Shown here: positions 17,432 through 27,192 of the stretch, one piece after another
How the letters are laid out: the number at the start of each line of letters is the position of its first letter
How positions within the stretch are numbered: position 1 is the stretch's first letter
From: JAIQFL01 sp035295745
GTDB lineage: Bacteria > Acidobacteriota > Terriglobia > Bryobacterales > Bryobacteraceae
Reading direction: 5' to 3'
Assembly (NCBI GenBank): GCA_035295745.1
Contig: DATGIL010000071.1
Coordinates: 1 to 64,000, forward strand
Length of the DNA stretch: 64,000 bases
Notes under the pieces: generated by a model
Told to the model about the DNA's origin: nothing
What the model saw: the letters and a program-made list of their open reading frames with translations, nothing else
Database searches by the model: none
Made by a program: the position numbers and the translations under genes

Positions 17432-19369
17432 CTATTGCACGTCGTTAACCTTGCCGTCGATAAAGATCACCTTCATGCTGGGGTAGACGTAAATCTTCTT
17501 CGACCCCACATTGGCGACATCCTTGGGACGTCCCATGATCTGTTCGACTTCGGCCGTGGTCATTCCGAGCGAGATGGTGGGAGGCGCGCCACCGGAGGTG
17601 TCGAGGCTCTGATTCACTACATCCTGCTCAGCCTTGTCGGCTTCGCTGGCCACCTGGGTGAGTTCGCTCTGCACGTTGGCATCGGGCTGCACCTGGTTGC
17701 CGAAGGCGTTGTCCGGAGGAGCCGCGGCGCCAGCCGGGAGGGTCGGCAAGCCGTTTTGGCCCTGCTTGGACTGCAGATCGCCCAAGCCTTGGTCAACGGT
17801 AGCGCGCATCTGATTCTGCATCTCTTGCAGATCGTTCAGGGCCACCGAAACCGTGGTGCCCTTGCGGCAGTCGTTACCCTTGCTCGCCAGCACGACGACG
17901 TTGGCGTAGGTGCTGTTCTGAGCCGGCGGTCCGTTCATCTGGAGCACGTCGCCTTCGGTCACCGGGCATTCGCCGGCTTGCGAATTGACGCTCAGAGCGC
18001 TCGAAACCACGAAGACCGACGTCCCGTTGTTGCTGAACAACGGAGGAGGTCCGTCCGTGGTGGAGTTGATACCGCCCTTTTCCTGATCCAGTTGACGGCG
18101 GACTTCATCGGCGATGGCCTGCTTGACGTCGGGAGTCAGCGGCGTCGCCGAGTAATTCTGAGCTTGCACGGACGCGGCAGCGTCCACACGCGCCTGGTAG
18201 GCATCCTGCAAGGTTTGAGCAATCAGGTAGTCGGTAAGCCAGAGGGACGGGCTCGCGTACACCGGATAGGGAGTAAACCAGCCGCCATAGAATCCGAACC
18301 ACGGAGAGGCGTTCCAACCCCAGCCATAGTAGACCGGCCGTGCCCACGGAGAGAAGACGTAAGAATAGAAGGCTGGCCGGTAGAAGCGATAGGGAGTGTA
18401 AACATGGAACGAAACTCCGCCCCACACATAGGGACGGTACACACGGGCATACGAAACGCCGTGCACGACATAAGTACGCTGGACGAAGCTCCGATTGTTG
18501 ACGACCAGCGGCCGCTGCACGTAGCCAGAGCGCCCCCGTGCGCTGGCGACCACCACTCTGCCGCCCGGGCGCGATACTTCAACGCGCCGGCCGCCATCGG
18601 GAGCATGATGGATCACCGCGCCACCCGGAGTATGCACTTCACGCACGCTGCCGTTGGCGCCGCGGACCACATCGCCACCACCCTTGGTATGTACAACGGT
18701 CGTCCCCTGAGGACGCCCGCCGTTTCCAAACTGCCGACCGCCGGCGGGATTCGACCCTACATTCCCGCCAGGACGCGCGTTCGGAGTCTGCACGTTACCA
18801 CCGGGACGTCCGCCCGGAGTCGAGCCTACATTCCCGCCAGGATGCTGAACATTCGGGTTCTGCACGTTGCCGCCCGGCCTGCCGCCAGTTGGCGTCTGCC
18901 CGCCGTTGGGGCGCCCGGCATTCTGCGTTCCCGTATTACCGACGGGATTCCCGCCTGGCCGCCCCGCTGGGCTCGAGTTCCCGCCGGGACGCGCGATATT
19001 CGGATTCTGCTGTGTGCTTCCGCCGGGGCGAGCGCCGCTTTGGGTCTGCTGCACGCCGCCAGGGCGAACCGTCGTCGATCCGCCATTTGGCACATTGCCG
19101 TGAACAGCGGGAGGCTGGGAGCCCGACGGGTGCGACATCGAAGGCGACTGCTGATGAATTTGCGGCGGAGGCGAAGACTGATGACTCTGCGGAGGTGGCG
19201 AGGAATGACTCGGGGGTGGGGATGAATGCGACGGAGCCGAATGGGACGGGGGAGAACTCGGCTTGTTCTTCTGGGCAAACGTGGTTGTGGAGGTTGCGAG
19301 CAGCAGCACAACCATTGCTGTCCCAAGCCTTCCAAATGAGCTGGCTTCTGACGTTCGAACGGGTTTCAT
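17432..19369 (-). CDS. Secreted Gly/Pro/Asn-rich repeat protein with BamE-like C terminus
   Basis: A 645-residue exported protein. The start at 19369 is supported by GGAG six bases upstream. A signal peptide ends at FAQ. Residues about 30-230 are low-complexity: Ser/Pro/His/Gln-rich first, then many RPGGN repeats. An aromatic-rich middle (about 280-385, many Tyr, Trp and Phe) resembles coat or adhesive proteins. The C-terminal 50 residues (ISLGMTTAEVEQIMGRPKDV) resemble the SmpA/BamE/OmlA domain used in outer-membrane assembly. Function is unknown; a surface or envelope structural role is inferred. It is a single-gene unit, followed by a strong terminator. Confidence 0.75.
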   Translation of the reverse strand: MKPVRTSEASSFGRLGTAMVVLLLATSTTTFAQKNKPSSPPSHSAPSHSSPPPSHSSPPPQSHQSSPPPQIHQQSPSMSHPSGSQPPAVHGNVPNGGSTTVRPGGVQQTQSGARPGGSTQQNPNIARPGGNSSPAGRPGGNPVGNTGTQNAGRPNGGQTPTGGRPGGNVQNPNVQHPGGNVGSTPGGRPGGNVQTPNARPGGNVGSNPAGGRQFGNGGRPQGTTVVHTKGGGDVVRGANGSVREVHTPGGAVIHHAPDGGRRVEVSRPGGRVVVASARGRSGYVQRPLVVNNRSFVQRTYVVHGVSYARVYRPYVWGGVSFHVYTPYRFYRPAFYSYVFSPWARPVYYGWGWNASPWFGFYGGWFTPYPVYASPSLWLTDYLIAQTLQDAYQARVDAAASVQAQNYSATPLTPDVKQAIADEVRRQLDQEKGGINSTTDGPPPLFSNNGTSVFVVSSALSVNSQAGECPVTEGDVLQMNGPPAQNSTYANVVVLASKGNDCRKGTTVSVALNDLQEMQNQMRATVDQGLGDLQSKQGQNGLPTLPAGAAAPPDNAFGNQVQPDANVQSELTQVASEADKAEQDVVNQSLDTSGGAPPTISLGMTTAEVEQIMGRPKDVANVGSKKIYVYPSMKVIFIDGKVNDVQ

Positions 19370-20095
19370 AAAACTCTCCAAAACTCTATTGCAATAGCTC
19401 TCTATCTATTACGACTTCCACTGTTTCCTCGGACGTCTAAAAGCAGACGGTCCGCTGCACTTTTCTTTGCCTGTCCGGCACCGGACACCACCGGGCGTCC
19501 GCGGCATTCACGCCATCTTCGTGGGTGTGCCATTTGCCGGTTGACACGAACTCTTCTGCCACAATCTGTCCGAGGGAGCCCCTTTGCGAGTGAAAGCCTC
19601 AGAACCGCCTTTTCCCGGTTTCGCTCTGTTGGGACCGGACTTCCGCCGGCCGGCGACTGCCAGTGCGTGATTTCCGGGTCCTTCGGGGGGACCCTGTGCC
19701 AATAGACTCGCTGGCTGAGATCGGGGTTTCGCAGCCGGGCTGTTTTGTTAACTACCGTGGCGAACCTTCGTGATGTCCGCTCGCTCACATTAAACCCCTT
19801 TAATCCTAAATCGACCCGAGGGTCCGAAACGGATCCGGGCCTACCTTACAACGAATTGCCTCAGTCCACAAGTGCTTTCATCATTTCCAACACCAAACTA
19901 ACGGGATACTCTCTTGTAGTACTAAGGCCAGTACTGCTGTTTCACACGATCGAGGAAGCCGATCCGAATAGCGTTCATTCTACCCGAATTCAATGCCCCT
20001 CATCAGGTATAGCGGAGAAACAGGCGGAAAATACTCATTTTCGTTTTGGGGGTCTCGGTTTCTTTCGCACTTCGACCGCTATATACTGAGGCGAA
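19370..20095. other. 726-base intergenic region between divergent genes
   Basis: I recognise no gene here. A 128-codon open frame on the minus strand (19402-19788) has an unbiased, Arg-rich composition and no motif, so I do not call it. Near the secreted-protein gene there is a palindrome TATTGCAATA and a bulged hairpin (19431-19438 with 19445-19453). The right side, next to the sigma gene, is AT-richer and has a TATACT box at 20082-20087, only 8 bases before the GTG start. The length and hairpins would fit a long structured leader of the minus-strand gene, but no known riboswitch consensus is visible. Confidence 0.4.
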
Positions 20096-20713
20096 GTGTC
20101 CGGCCACTCAGACAAGACCGAGGGAGATCACCACGCACCGTTGACGGCTCTGCTGAACCGCATGCGGACCGGGGACCGCGAAGCTGGCGAAGAGGCCGTC
20201 GAAATGGTCTACAGCGAATTACACCGGATTGCCGCCGGCCAGTTACGCCACGAACGTCCGGGCCACACCCTGCAGACTACTGCTCTGGTACATGAGGCTT
20301 ATTTGCGCCTGGTAGGCGGAGAGTCTCTCGAAATCCAGAATCGAGCCCATTTCTTCGCAGTCGCCAGCAAACAGATGCGGCGGGTACTGGTGGATCACGC
20401 CCGCGCAGATCACGCGCAGCGGCGAGGCGGCGGAGCTGGCCACGTCAGCTTGGACGATGTGCAGCTCGGTAATGAGACCCAAAACATCGACATACTGCAG
20501 TTAGACGAGGCCTTGCGCGAGTTGGAGCGGCTGGATCCTCGTGCGGCGAGGGTGGTCGAACTCCGGTACTTTGGCGGGTACACTGACAAGGAAGTAGTCG
20601 AGGCGCTGGGGGTGGCTCTGGCCACGGTGCGCCGGGATTGGGAGTTTGCCCGTTCGTGGCTGTTCGACCGGATGCGTGGAAATGACGGCCAGCCGCTGCC
20701 GCGATCCGGGTAG
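20096..20713 (+). CDS. ECF RNA polymerase sigma factor (TIGR02999-like)
   Basis: A 205-residue sigma-70 family protein of the acidobacterial ECF type. Region 2 contains LRHERPGHTLQTTALVHEAYLRLV and RAHFFAVASKQMRRVLVDHAR; region 4 contains LDPRAARVVELRYFGGYTDKEVVEALGVALATVRRDW with its helix-turn-helix. It starts at GTG (20096) with GAGG upstream. The kinase gene follows after 36 bases, the usual arrangement for this family, in which the kinase is thought to control the sigma factor's output. A second sigma-kinase pair of the same type lies at 42783-46151. Confidence 0.92.
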   Translation: MSGHSDKTEGDHHAPLTALLNRMRTGDREAGEEAVEMVYSELHRIAAGQLRHERPGHTLQTTALVHEAYLRLVGGESLEIQNRAHFFAVASKQMRRVLVDHARADHAQRRGGGAGHVSLDDVQLGNETQNIDILQLDEALRELERLDPRAARVVELRYFGGYTDKEVVEALGVALATVRRDWEFARSWLFDRMRGNDGQPLPRSG

Positions 20714-20749
20714 GTGGGGGGTGAGTGGCGCCTCGTGCGCTCACAAATT

Positions 20750-23626
20750 ATGTCGCCGGAAATTCACCAGCGGATTCGTTTTATCTTTGATGCGGCGCTC
20801 GAGCGCCCGGAAGCCGAGAGACTGGCGTTCCTCGAGGAGGCGTGCGGACAGGACCAGCAGGTCTATAGCGAGGTTAAGAAGCTCCTCGACGCGCATGTGG
20901 ACGCCCACTCCTTCCTGGAGGAACGGCCCACGTCCCGTTCGGAGCGCATCGATCGATACCTGATCAAATGCGAACTCGGGCGCGGCGCCATGGGGGTAGT
21001 GTATGAAGCCGCCGACCCGCTGATCGGCCGGACCATTGCCATCAAAGTGATTTCGCTCGAGGCCACCAGCCCGAAAGAAGTCGAATTCATGCGCGACAGC
21101 CTCTTCCGCGAGGCGCGGTCCGCCGGCGGGCTCTCGCATCCTGGCATCGTGACCATCTTCGACGTTGGGCAGGAGAATGACACGGCGTTCATCACCATGG
21201 AGCGGGTGGAGGGGCCGAATCTGCAGAATCTGCTGGATTCGGGCGGCATCGGCGACACCGATCGCATGCTCGACATCCTCCGGCAGACCGCGGCGGCGCT
21301 CGATTACGCGCATCAGAGCGGCGTAGTGCATCGCGACGTCAAGCCCGCCAACATCATGATCCACAAGGGCACGACGGTCAAAGTCACCGACTTCGGCATC
21401 GCCAAGCTCGCTGCCTCAGCCACCAAGACGCTGACCGGGCTGGTGATGGGGACACCCGCCTACATGTCGCCCGAGCAGATCGAGACCAAGCCGCTCGACG
21501 GGAGGACGGACCAGTTTTCGCTGGCAGTTGTGGCCTTTGAGATTCTGACCGGGTCAAAACCTTTCGAGGGGAATCTTCTCGGTCCATTGATGCACTCCAT
21601 CATCTTTGGCGATCGTCCATCGGCGAGGGCGCTGAATCCAGCGCTGCCGCCCGGGATCGACGAGGTGCTGCATCGCGGAATGCGGCGCCTGCCCGAGGAG
21701 CGTTTCGGGAGTTGCGCGGAGCTGGTCGCCGCTTTGGAAGCGTGTTTCCCTTCCCGTGTCGCGCCGCCTCCGCCGCCTCCACTGCAACCCCGGAACACGG
21801 CCAGTGTGGTGCAGACCGGCCAATACATTCCGCCGCCGGTCGCGACGCTGCAGTCAGGGGCGTACCCCGGCACGCCCGGTACCTTCGCGGGTTCGCCGCC
21901 ACCTTCGTTTTCCATCCCGCCCCAAGTGCCGCAGCAACCCAATCTGCCACAAGGCAAGAAGAGCGCCCTTCCCTTGATTCTGGTCCTCTGCGGAGTCGTC
22001 GTGCTCGCAGGCGGTGGATTCGGTGTGTACCGTTTCGTGATGCCCGTTATCAACGAGCGGCTGCACGGGAAAAACGACGATAACAAAAAAGATGACGGCA
22101 ACCACAATCCTGCCCCCACACAGCCACCCGCTGTAGCCCAGTTCACAGCCGATCCTCCGACCATCGAGGTGGGCGGAGCAGCCACGCTGCGCTGGGAGGT
22201 CACCGGCGCAACCGAAGTTTCGATCGACCAGGGCGTGGGCACGGTTCAGCCGGGAGGCCAGGTACAAGTCAAACCACAGGAATCCACTACCTACGTGATT
22301 TCGGCGAAGGGACCTGGCGGAAGCGCCGCTGCCCGCGTAGCAGTGGCGGTCACGGCGGGCACGAAGCCTCCGGAACCGATACCGTCAACCCCGCCGTCTG
22401 CGACCGCTCCCAAAATTACCGCATTCCGGACCGATCCGGCGTCGGTGAGACAAGGCGATCGATTCCGCCTTGACTGGAACGTGCAAGGGGCGACCCAAGT
22501 CACGATCGACCACGGAGTCGGCACGGTGCCAACGAGCGGCAATCGCAGCGAAGTCGCCGATGCCACGACCACTTACACCATCACGGCGACGGGCAGCGGA
22601 GGCACGACCACCGCCAAAACCACTGTGTCCGTAGCAGCGGCCGAAACCGCCACCGATCTCTACGACAAGGCCGTGGAAGCGCAAAAAGCACAGCAACCGG
22701 CCCGGGCAGTCTCGTTATTTCAGCAGGCGGCGACCCGCGGCGATCCTCGCGCCATGCTGGAGCTCGGCAAGATCTATATGGACGGGAAAGGCGTCGCCCC
22801 GGACATGACGCAGGCAACCAATTGGTTCGAGAAATCGGCGAATGCGGGCAATGCCTCCGGCATGGTTTACACCGGGGCCATGTACGCTCAGGGAAAGGGC
22901 GTACCGAAAAGTGACCAGCAGGCTTTCTCCTGGTACAACAAAGCTGCAACTGCGGGCAACGCGGCGGGCATGGACGGGCTCGGCTTGCTGTATCGCGATG
23001 GCCGCGGCGTGGGGCAGAATTATCAGCAGGCCCTCACCTGGTTTAAGAAGGCTGGAGACGCCGGAAATGCTCACGCTTATTCACATCTCGCCGCGATGTA
23101 CGAAAACGGCATGGGCGTTCCGCGCAATCCCACTGAAGCCGCGAACGACTACCGCAAAGCGGCTGCGTTGGGCGACAACGATGCGTCCCGGCATCTGACC
23201 GAATTGCAAGGCCCCGGGGGACAAGCGGGCCACCAGACTCCTGTCCGCGTCGCTGCGAACGTGCCTTGGACCGATACGGGAATCGACCTGCGGGACGGCG
23301 ACTTGGTAGAGGTCAAGGCGGACGGGACGGCGCGCCTCGGCGCCAGTCCGAGTCTCTCGGCGGTCTCCCCGGCTGGGGTGACGAACAATTGCGCCGGTGC
23401 GTCGTCGGTGTATGGCAGAGCGGCCGGGACATTTCCTGCGCCTGCCCTAGCCTGCTGGTCGCTTGTGGGCCGCATCAATGGGCCGGCCCCCGGAGTTTTC
23501 GGCATCGGAGCCGGGCGGCGTTTCCAGGTGAAAGGGGGCGGCCGTCTCTACCTGGGCGTCAACGACGACAACGTCTCCGACAATTCGGGCTCTTGGAACG
23601 TGATGGTCACCGTTACCAGTCGTTGA
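20750..23626 (+). CDS. Ser/Thr receptor kinase with Sel1 repeats and LecA-like domain
   Basis: A 958-residue membrane kinase. I use ATG at 20750 (MSPEIHQRI), which matches family N termini; a GTG at 20714 is in frame. Order: N-terminal helical segment (1-65); Hanks kinase domain (about 70-335) with GRGAMG, Lys99 in IAIK, HRDVKPAN at about 194 and DFGIAK at about 214; Pro-rich linker; one membrane helix (about 406-430); two Ig-like modules (about 455-630, each with STTYVIS or TTTYTIT); Sel1 repeats (about 640-820); and a C-terminal PA-IL (LecA)-like lectin domain with LVGRI, LYLGVNDDNVSDNSG (about 830-957). All kinase residues needed for activity are present. It likely senses a surface or carbohydrate signal and signals to the adjacent sigma factor. 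Confidence 0.9.
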   Translation: MSPEIHQRIRFIFDAALERPEAERLAFLEEACGQDQQVYSEVKKLLDAHVDAHSFLEERPTSRSERIDRYLIKCELGRGAMGVVYEAADPLIGRTIAIKVISLEATSPKEVEFMRDSLFREARSAGGLSHPGIVTIFDVGQENDTAFITMERVEGPNLQNLLDSGGIGDTDRMLDILRQTAAALDYAHQSGVVHRDVKPANIMIHKGTTVKVTDFGIAKLAASATKTLTGLVMGTPAYMSPEQIETKPLDGRTDQFSLAVVAFEILTGSKPFEGNLLGPLMHSIIFGDRPSARALNPALPPGIDEVLHRGMRRLPEERFGSCAELVAALEACFPSRVAPPPPPPLQPRNTASVVQTGQYIPPPVATLQSGAYPGTPGTFAGSPPPSFSIPPQVPQQPNLPQGKKSALPLILVLCGVVVLAGGGFGVYRFVMPVINERLHGKNDDNKKDDGNHNPAPTQPPAVAQFTADPPTIEVGGAATLRWEVTGATEVSIDQGVGTVQPGGQVQVKPQESTTYVISAKGPGGSAAARVAVAVTAGTKPPEPIPSTPPSATAPKITAFRTDPASVRQGDRFRLDWNVQGATQVTIDHGVGTVPTSGNRSEVADATTTYTITATGSGGTTTAKTTVSVAAAETATDLYDKAVEAQKAQQPARAVSLFQQAATRGDPRAMLELGKIYMDGKGVAPDMTQATNWFEKSANAGNASGMVYTGAMYAQGKGVPKSDQQAFSWYNKAATAGNAAGMDGLGLLYRDGRGVGQNYQQALTWFKKAGDAGNAHAYSHLAAMYENGMGVPRNPTEAANDYRKAAALGDNDASRHLTELQGPGGQAGHQTPVRVAANVPWTDTGIDLRDGDLVEVKADGTARLGASPSLSAVSPAGVTNNCAGASSVYGRAAGTFPAPALACWSLVGRINGPAPGVFGIGAGRRFQVKGGGRLYLGVNDDNVSDNSGSWNVMVTVTSR

Positions 23627-23762
23627 AGAAAACTGCCCCGGCCAACATCCGCGCGGTGCCGGTTTTCGTTTACTCCATAGCCGGCTGTAGCGCCATCGGT
23701 TTGTGCTATAAATGACCCAAGCGCTCTCTGGGTGAGATCCGGCTCGACATTCGTCTCTTGAG

Positions 23763-23790
23763 TTGCCGCCCTGAAGGTTCGTGCTATAAC
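23763..23790 (+). promoter_or_regulatory. Putative promoter with extended -10
   Basis: TTGCCG (23763-23768) and TATAAC (23785-23790) are spaced by 16 bases, and TG occurs one base before the -10 (TGCTATAAC). A near copy of the -10 region lies 78 bases upstream (GTGCTATAAA, 23703-23712). It is placed to drive the outer-membrane barrel gene. Confidence 0.4.
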
Positions 23791-23823
23791 TAACGAAACG
23801 TTCTTTAATAAGGAGCTAAGAAA

Positions 23824-24456
23824 ATGCCAAGTCGATCTGCACGCTCTCTCTTGTATATCGGAGTTCTCGGCGCCGTAATGGCCGTACCATCCGTTCAGGC
23901 GCAGTCATTGGTACGGTCCGGCAGTTTCGAAATTGGCCCATTTGTGGGAGCCAGCTACGGGCTCGATGAGACGCGGGTCATGGGCGGCGGCAATGTGACT
24001 TTTGCGATCACCAAGCGCATCTTGCCTTACTTCGAATACAGCTACTTTCCGGAGATTGGCAGAAATACCGTTTGCGGAAACTTGCAGGACGGTTCTCCGA
24101 TTAACTGTCATTTCTCAATACCGATTTCCGATTTTCACGGCGGAGTGCACATCCGGTTCCCCATCAAAGAGAAGCCGGTAGTCCCCTATGCCGTATTCGG
24201 CGTCGGCGGATTGCACCACTCCGAACACACCGTGAACGCAACCTATACCGTCTTCGGCCAGCAGGTAAGCCAGCCATTGACCGTACCGTCCGGCACCGAC
24301 AAGGCGATCAACTTCGGCGGCGGTATCCGCTACTACATCAGCCAGAGCTTCGGTGTCCGAGTGGAAGCCAAGGCCTATAAGCCTTACGGCGGACAAACCG
24401 GATTCACTGACATCTTTGGCAAAGCAGAATTCGGCTTCTTCTTCCAACTGCGCTAA
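23824..24456 (+). CDS. Outer-membrane beta-barrel protein
   Basis: A 210-residue exported protein with a signal peptide (1-27, ending VQAQ). The rest alternates polar and hydrophobic residues with many Gly and aromatic residues, ends in Phe-Gln-Leu-Arg, and contains FEIGPFVGASYG and PYAVFGVGGLHHSE. This is the pattern of eight-stranded OmpA/OmpX-type or opacity-type barrels. RBS GGAG lies at a good distance from ATG 23824. The ligand or role is unknown. It is a single-gene unit. Confidence 0.8.
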   Translation: MPSRSARSLLYIGVLGAVMAVPSVQAQSLVRSGSFEIGPFVGASYGLDETRVMGGGNVTFAITKRILPYFEYSYFPEIGRNTVCGNLQDGSPINCHFSIPISDFHGGVHIRFPIKEKPVVPYAVFGVGGLHHSEHTVNATYTVFGQQVSQPLTVPSGTDKAINFGGGIRYYISQSFGVRVEAKAYKPYGGQTGFTDIFGKAEFGFFFQLR

Positions 24457-24480
24457 TCCCCGATTCCTAACGCCGCACAT

Positions 24481-24538
24481 ACACCTTGACCTTCTACATA
24501 TCATCGGTGCATAATCGATGCATCGAAGGTCGAGGTGT
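24481..24538 (+). promoter_or_regulatory. Promoter within a 14-base inverted repeat (ADOP gene)
   Basis: A -35 TTGACC (24486-24491) and -10 CATAAT (24510-24515) are separated by 18 bases. The flanks form an inverted repeat: ACACCTTGACCTTC (24481-24494) and GAAGGTCGAGGTGT (24525-24538) match at 13 of 14 positions. The left arm covers the -35 box, and the right arm covers the ribosome binding site of the ADOP gene (start 24541). Arm centres are 44 bases apart. This suggests an operator bound at two sites. Confidence 0.6.
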
Positions 24539-24540
24539 GT

Positions 24541-27184
24541 ATGCGAAAGCTTCTCAATCTGCTACGTTCCCGGCGCCAACGGATGGAACGCGATCTCGAC
24601 CGCGAGATCCAATATCATCTCGATCGCCACACCGATGACCTGATCCGGTCCGGCGTCAGCCCGCGCGAGGCGCGCCGCCAAGCGGCCATCGAGTTCGGAG
24701 GCGCGGCGCAAGTTCAGGAAGAGGTCCGGGAGACTTGGGTCTGGCACTGGCTCCAGAACTTCGCCCGCGACGGCGGTTACGCCGTGCGCGAACTGCTGGG
24801 AAGTCCGGGCTTCACCGTGACGGCGGTTTCTTTCGCTGACACTCGGCATCGGAGCCAACACCGCCATCTTCAGCATCCTGCACGCGCTCGTGTTGCGCTC
24901 GTTGCCAGTGGCCGACCCGCAGCAACTCGTCGTCGTGACACGCAATGGCGTCGTCTCCACGCCGTATCCCCTCTTTGCGAATTTCAGGGACCATGCGCAG
25001 GCGCTCGACGGCGTGCTCGCCTTCCGCACCACCGCATTCCGAATCACGGACCATGGCGAAACCGAACGAGTCACGGGATGCGTGGTATCAGGCACCTACT
25101 TCGATGTACTCGGCGTCAAGATGCTCGTGGGCACGCCGATCGCCCCGGAGGACGACCAGAAGCCGGGATCGGGCGGATGGCGCGGTCCTGTGGTAGTTCT
25201 GAGCCACAGTTTTTGGCTGAGGCGATTTGGCGGTCAGCCGTCCATCATCGGCACGCGCATTCTGCTAAACGATCATCCCTTCACAATCTCCGGAGTCGCG
25301 CCGCCGGGATTCAGCGGCACGGAGATTGGCGAACCCTCCGACGTTTTCGCGCCAATGATGATGCAGGAAGTGCTCCTCCCGGGCTTGGGTCCCTCGCTCG
25401 CGCTGACGCGAAGCCAGTGGCTGCGCATCCTCGGCCGGCTCAAACCGGGCACAGGCGTTCGTCAGGCCGAAGCGGAGCTCACCACGCTGCTCCGCCGGTA
25501 CAACGAAGAGAACTTCGGCACGCAGACACTGAGCGACACCCGCAGACGCAGTCTCGCCGAGCAGGCCATCACTCTCGAACCCGGCAGTGGCGGCATCTCC
25601 CAACTTCGCAAACAGTATTCGAAGCCCCTCTGGGTGCTGATCGCGATCGTCGCGGTGGTTCTGCTGATCGCATGCGCGAACGTTGCGAATCTGCTGGTGA
25701 GCCGCGCAACAGCGCGCCGCCGTGAGATCGCCATCCGGCTCAGTTTAGGAGCGGCTCGAAGCCGGCTGGTCTGCCAGGTCCTCACCGAGAGCCTGATCCT
25801 GTCAGCCGCCGGCGCAGCCTTTGGACTACTACTCGCGTTATGGATGCGCGATCTCCTCATGCGTTACCTGCCGAACGACCGCAGCCTCAACGCACCCATC
25901 GAAGCCAGTGTGCTGCTGTTCACGCTGCTCCTGTGCGTGGGCGCGGCGCTATTCTTCGGGGTCGCCCCAGCCCTACAGAGCACCGCAGTCGATGTGATGC
26001 CTGCGCTGAAGGGGGGAAGCACCGGCGCGCGGCCTTCGCGTGTGCTTCTGCGAAAGTCGCTGGTCGTCTTTCAGATGGGCCTTTCGTTCCTCCTCCTGAT
26101 CGCCGCGGCACTTTTTCTGCGATCGCTGCACAATCTGCTGACCATCGATCCGGGATTCGCGCGCGAGCAGATCCTGGTTGCCTCGGTAGAAAGCGGACCC
26201 GGTCTCGACGCGCGCCTGCTGCCTGAAATGCGGTCCCTGCCAGGCGTGATTTCCGCCGGCCTGTCGGACTCTCCGCCTTTGCGTACGAATACGCAGTGGC
26301 CCATCTATGTACCCGGGTCCGTGCCGAGGGCGAACGAGACGCGCGAGGATCCATCCGTCGGATTCATCTCACCCGGCTACTTCGCGACCATGGGAATTCC
26401 GCTGCTCGTGGGCCGTGACATCGATGAACACGACTATGCCGCCACCCGCGAGGTCATGGTGGTCAACGAGACGTTCGCGCGCTACTACTTCGCTGGCGAG
26501 AATCCGGTCGGCAAACACGTCGGGACGAAGGAGGGGGCCTATCCCTGGGAGATCATCGGCGTGGTGAAAGACGGAAAGTACAGCGGCCTCCGGGAGGGAC
26601 CGACCCGAATGATGTACGTGCCCGCACGGCCCGGTCCGTGGTCCTCTGGAATGGTCGTGCACCTGCGAACTGCCGGAAGCCCCGCTGCGCTGGCCTCGGT
26701 GTTGCGGCAGAAAGTGCGCGAACTCGACAAATCAGCCGCGCTCTTCCATGTGGAGACGGTTCGCGAGGAGGTGGATCAATCTCTGCTGCAGGAGCGTTTG
26801 GTGGGCACGATCACCGGCGCCTTTGGCGCGCTGGCATTGGCGTTGGCGGCGATCGGACTGTACGGGCTGATGTCGTACGGTGTGGTGCGGCGGACGCGTG
26901 AATTCGGAATTCGCATCGCGGTGGGCGCGAAGAGCGGCAGCATCGTGAAACTTGTGGTGGGAGAGGCAGCGTGGCTCCTCGCAGGCGGCATGACGATCGG
27001 ATTCGCGGCGTCCTGGGCGCTGGGACGCCTGGTGAAGAGCCTGCTCTTCGAGATCGAGCCGGCAGATCCACTCAGTCGCGCGATCGCCATGGGAGTGCTC
27101 GCTGTGGCGGCTATGGCGGCGGCGTGGATCCCCGCGCGACGTGCCTCGCGAGTCGATCCGCTGCGCGCGTTGGGTCGCGAGTAG
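24541..27184 (+). pseudogene. ADOP-type ABC permease, interrupted by a +1 frameshift
   Basis: An ADOP-family permease of about 880 residues if read through. Codons from ATG 24541 encode the usual N-terminal ADOP segment (MRKLLNLLRS, HLDRHTDDLIRSG, REARRQAAIEFGG) and run to TVTAV. One extra T in the run 24827-24829 then shifts the frame. Removing it restores LSLTLGIGANTAIFSILHALVLRSLP and continues without a stop to 27184. The rest has the two permease units (MacB_PCD and FtsX modules, with LIACANVANLL and REIAIRLSLGAARSRL, and late YGVVRRTREFGIRIAVGA). It could be a real inactivating mutation, a sequencing error or programmed frameshifting; the TTT run favours a simple indel. It converges on the intact ADOP gene with an 8-base gap. 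Confidence 0.85.
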
Positions 27185-27192
27185 GACACCCG

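Noticed and set aside
17435..19225. 596-codon open frame on the plus strand
   Set aside because: It lies fully antisense to the Gly/Pro-rich secreted-protein gene, has no motif, and the sense frame has a signal peptide, BamE-like domain and terminator.
19402..19788. 128-codon minus-strand frame in the large intergenic gap
   Set aside because: No motif, no ribosome binding site and Arg-rich random-like composition; the region is better explained as a leader or unassigned gap.
23630..23690. Possible terminator after the lectin-domain kinase
   Set aside because: Only a 5-base GC stem with a long loop and a weak T run was visible, which is not enough to call.
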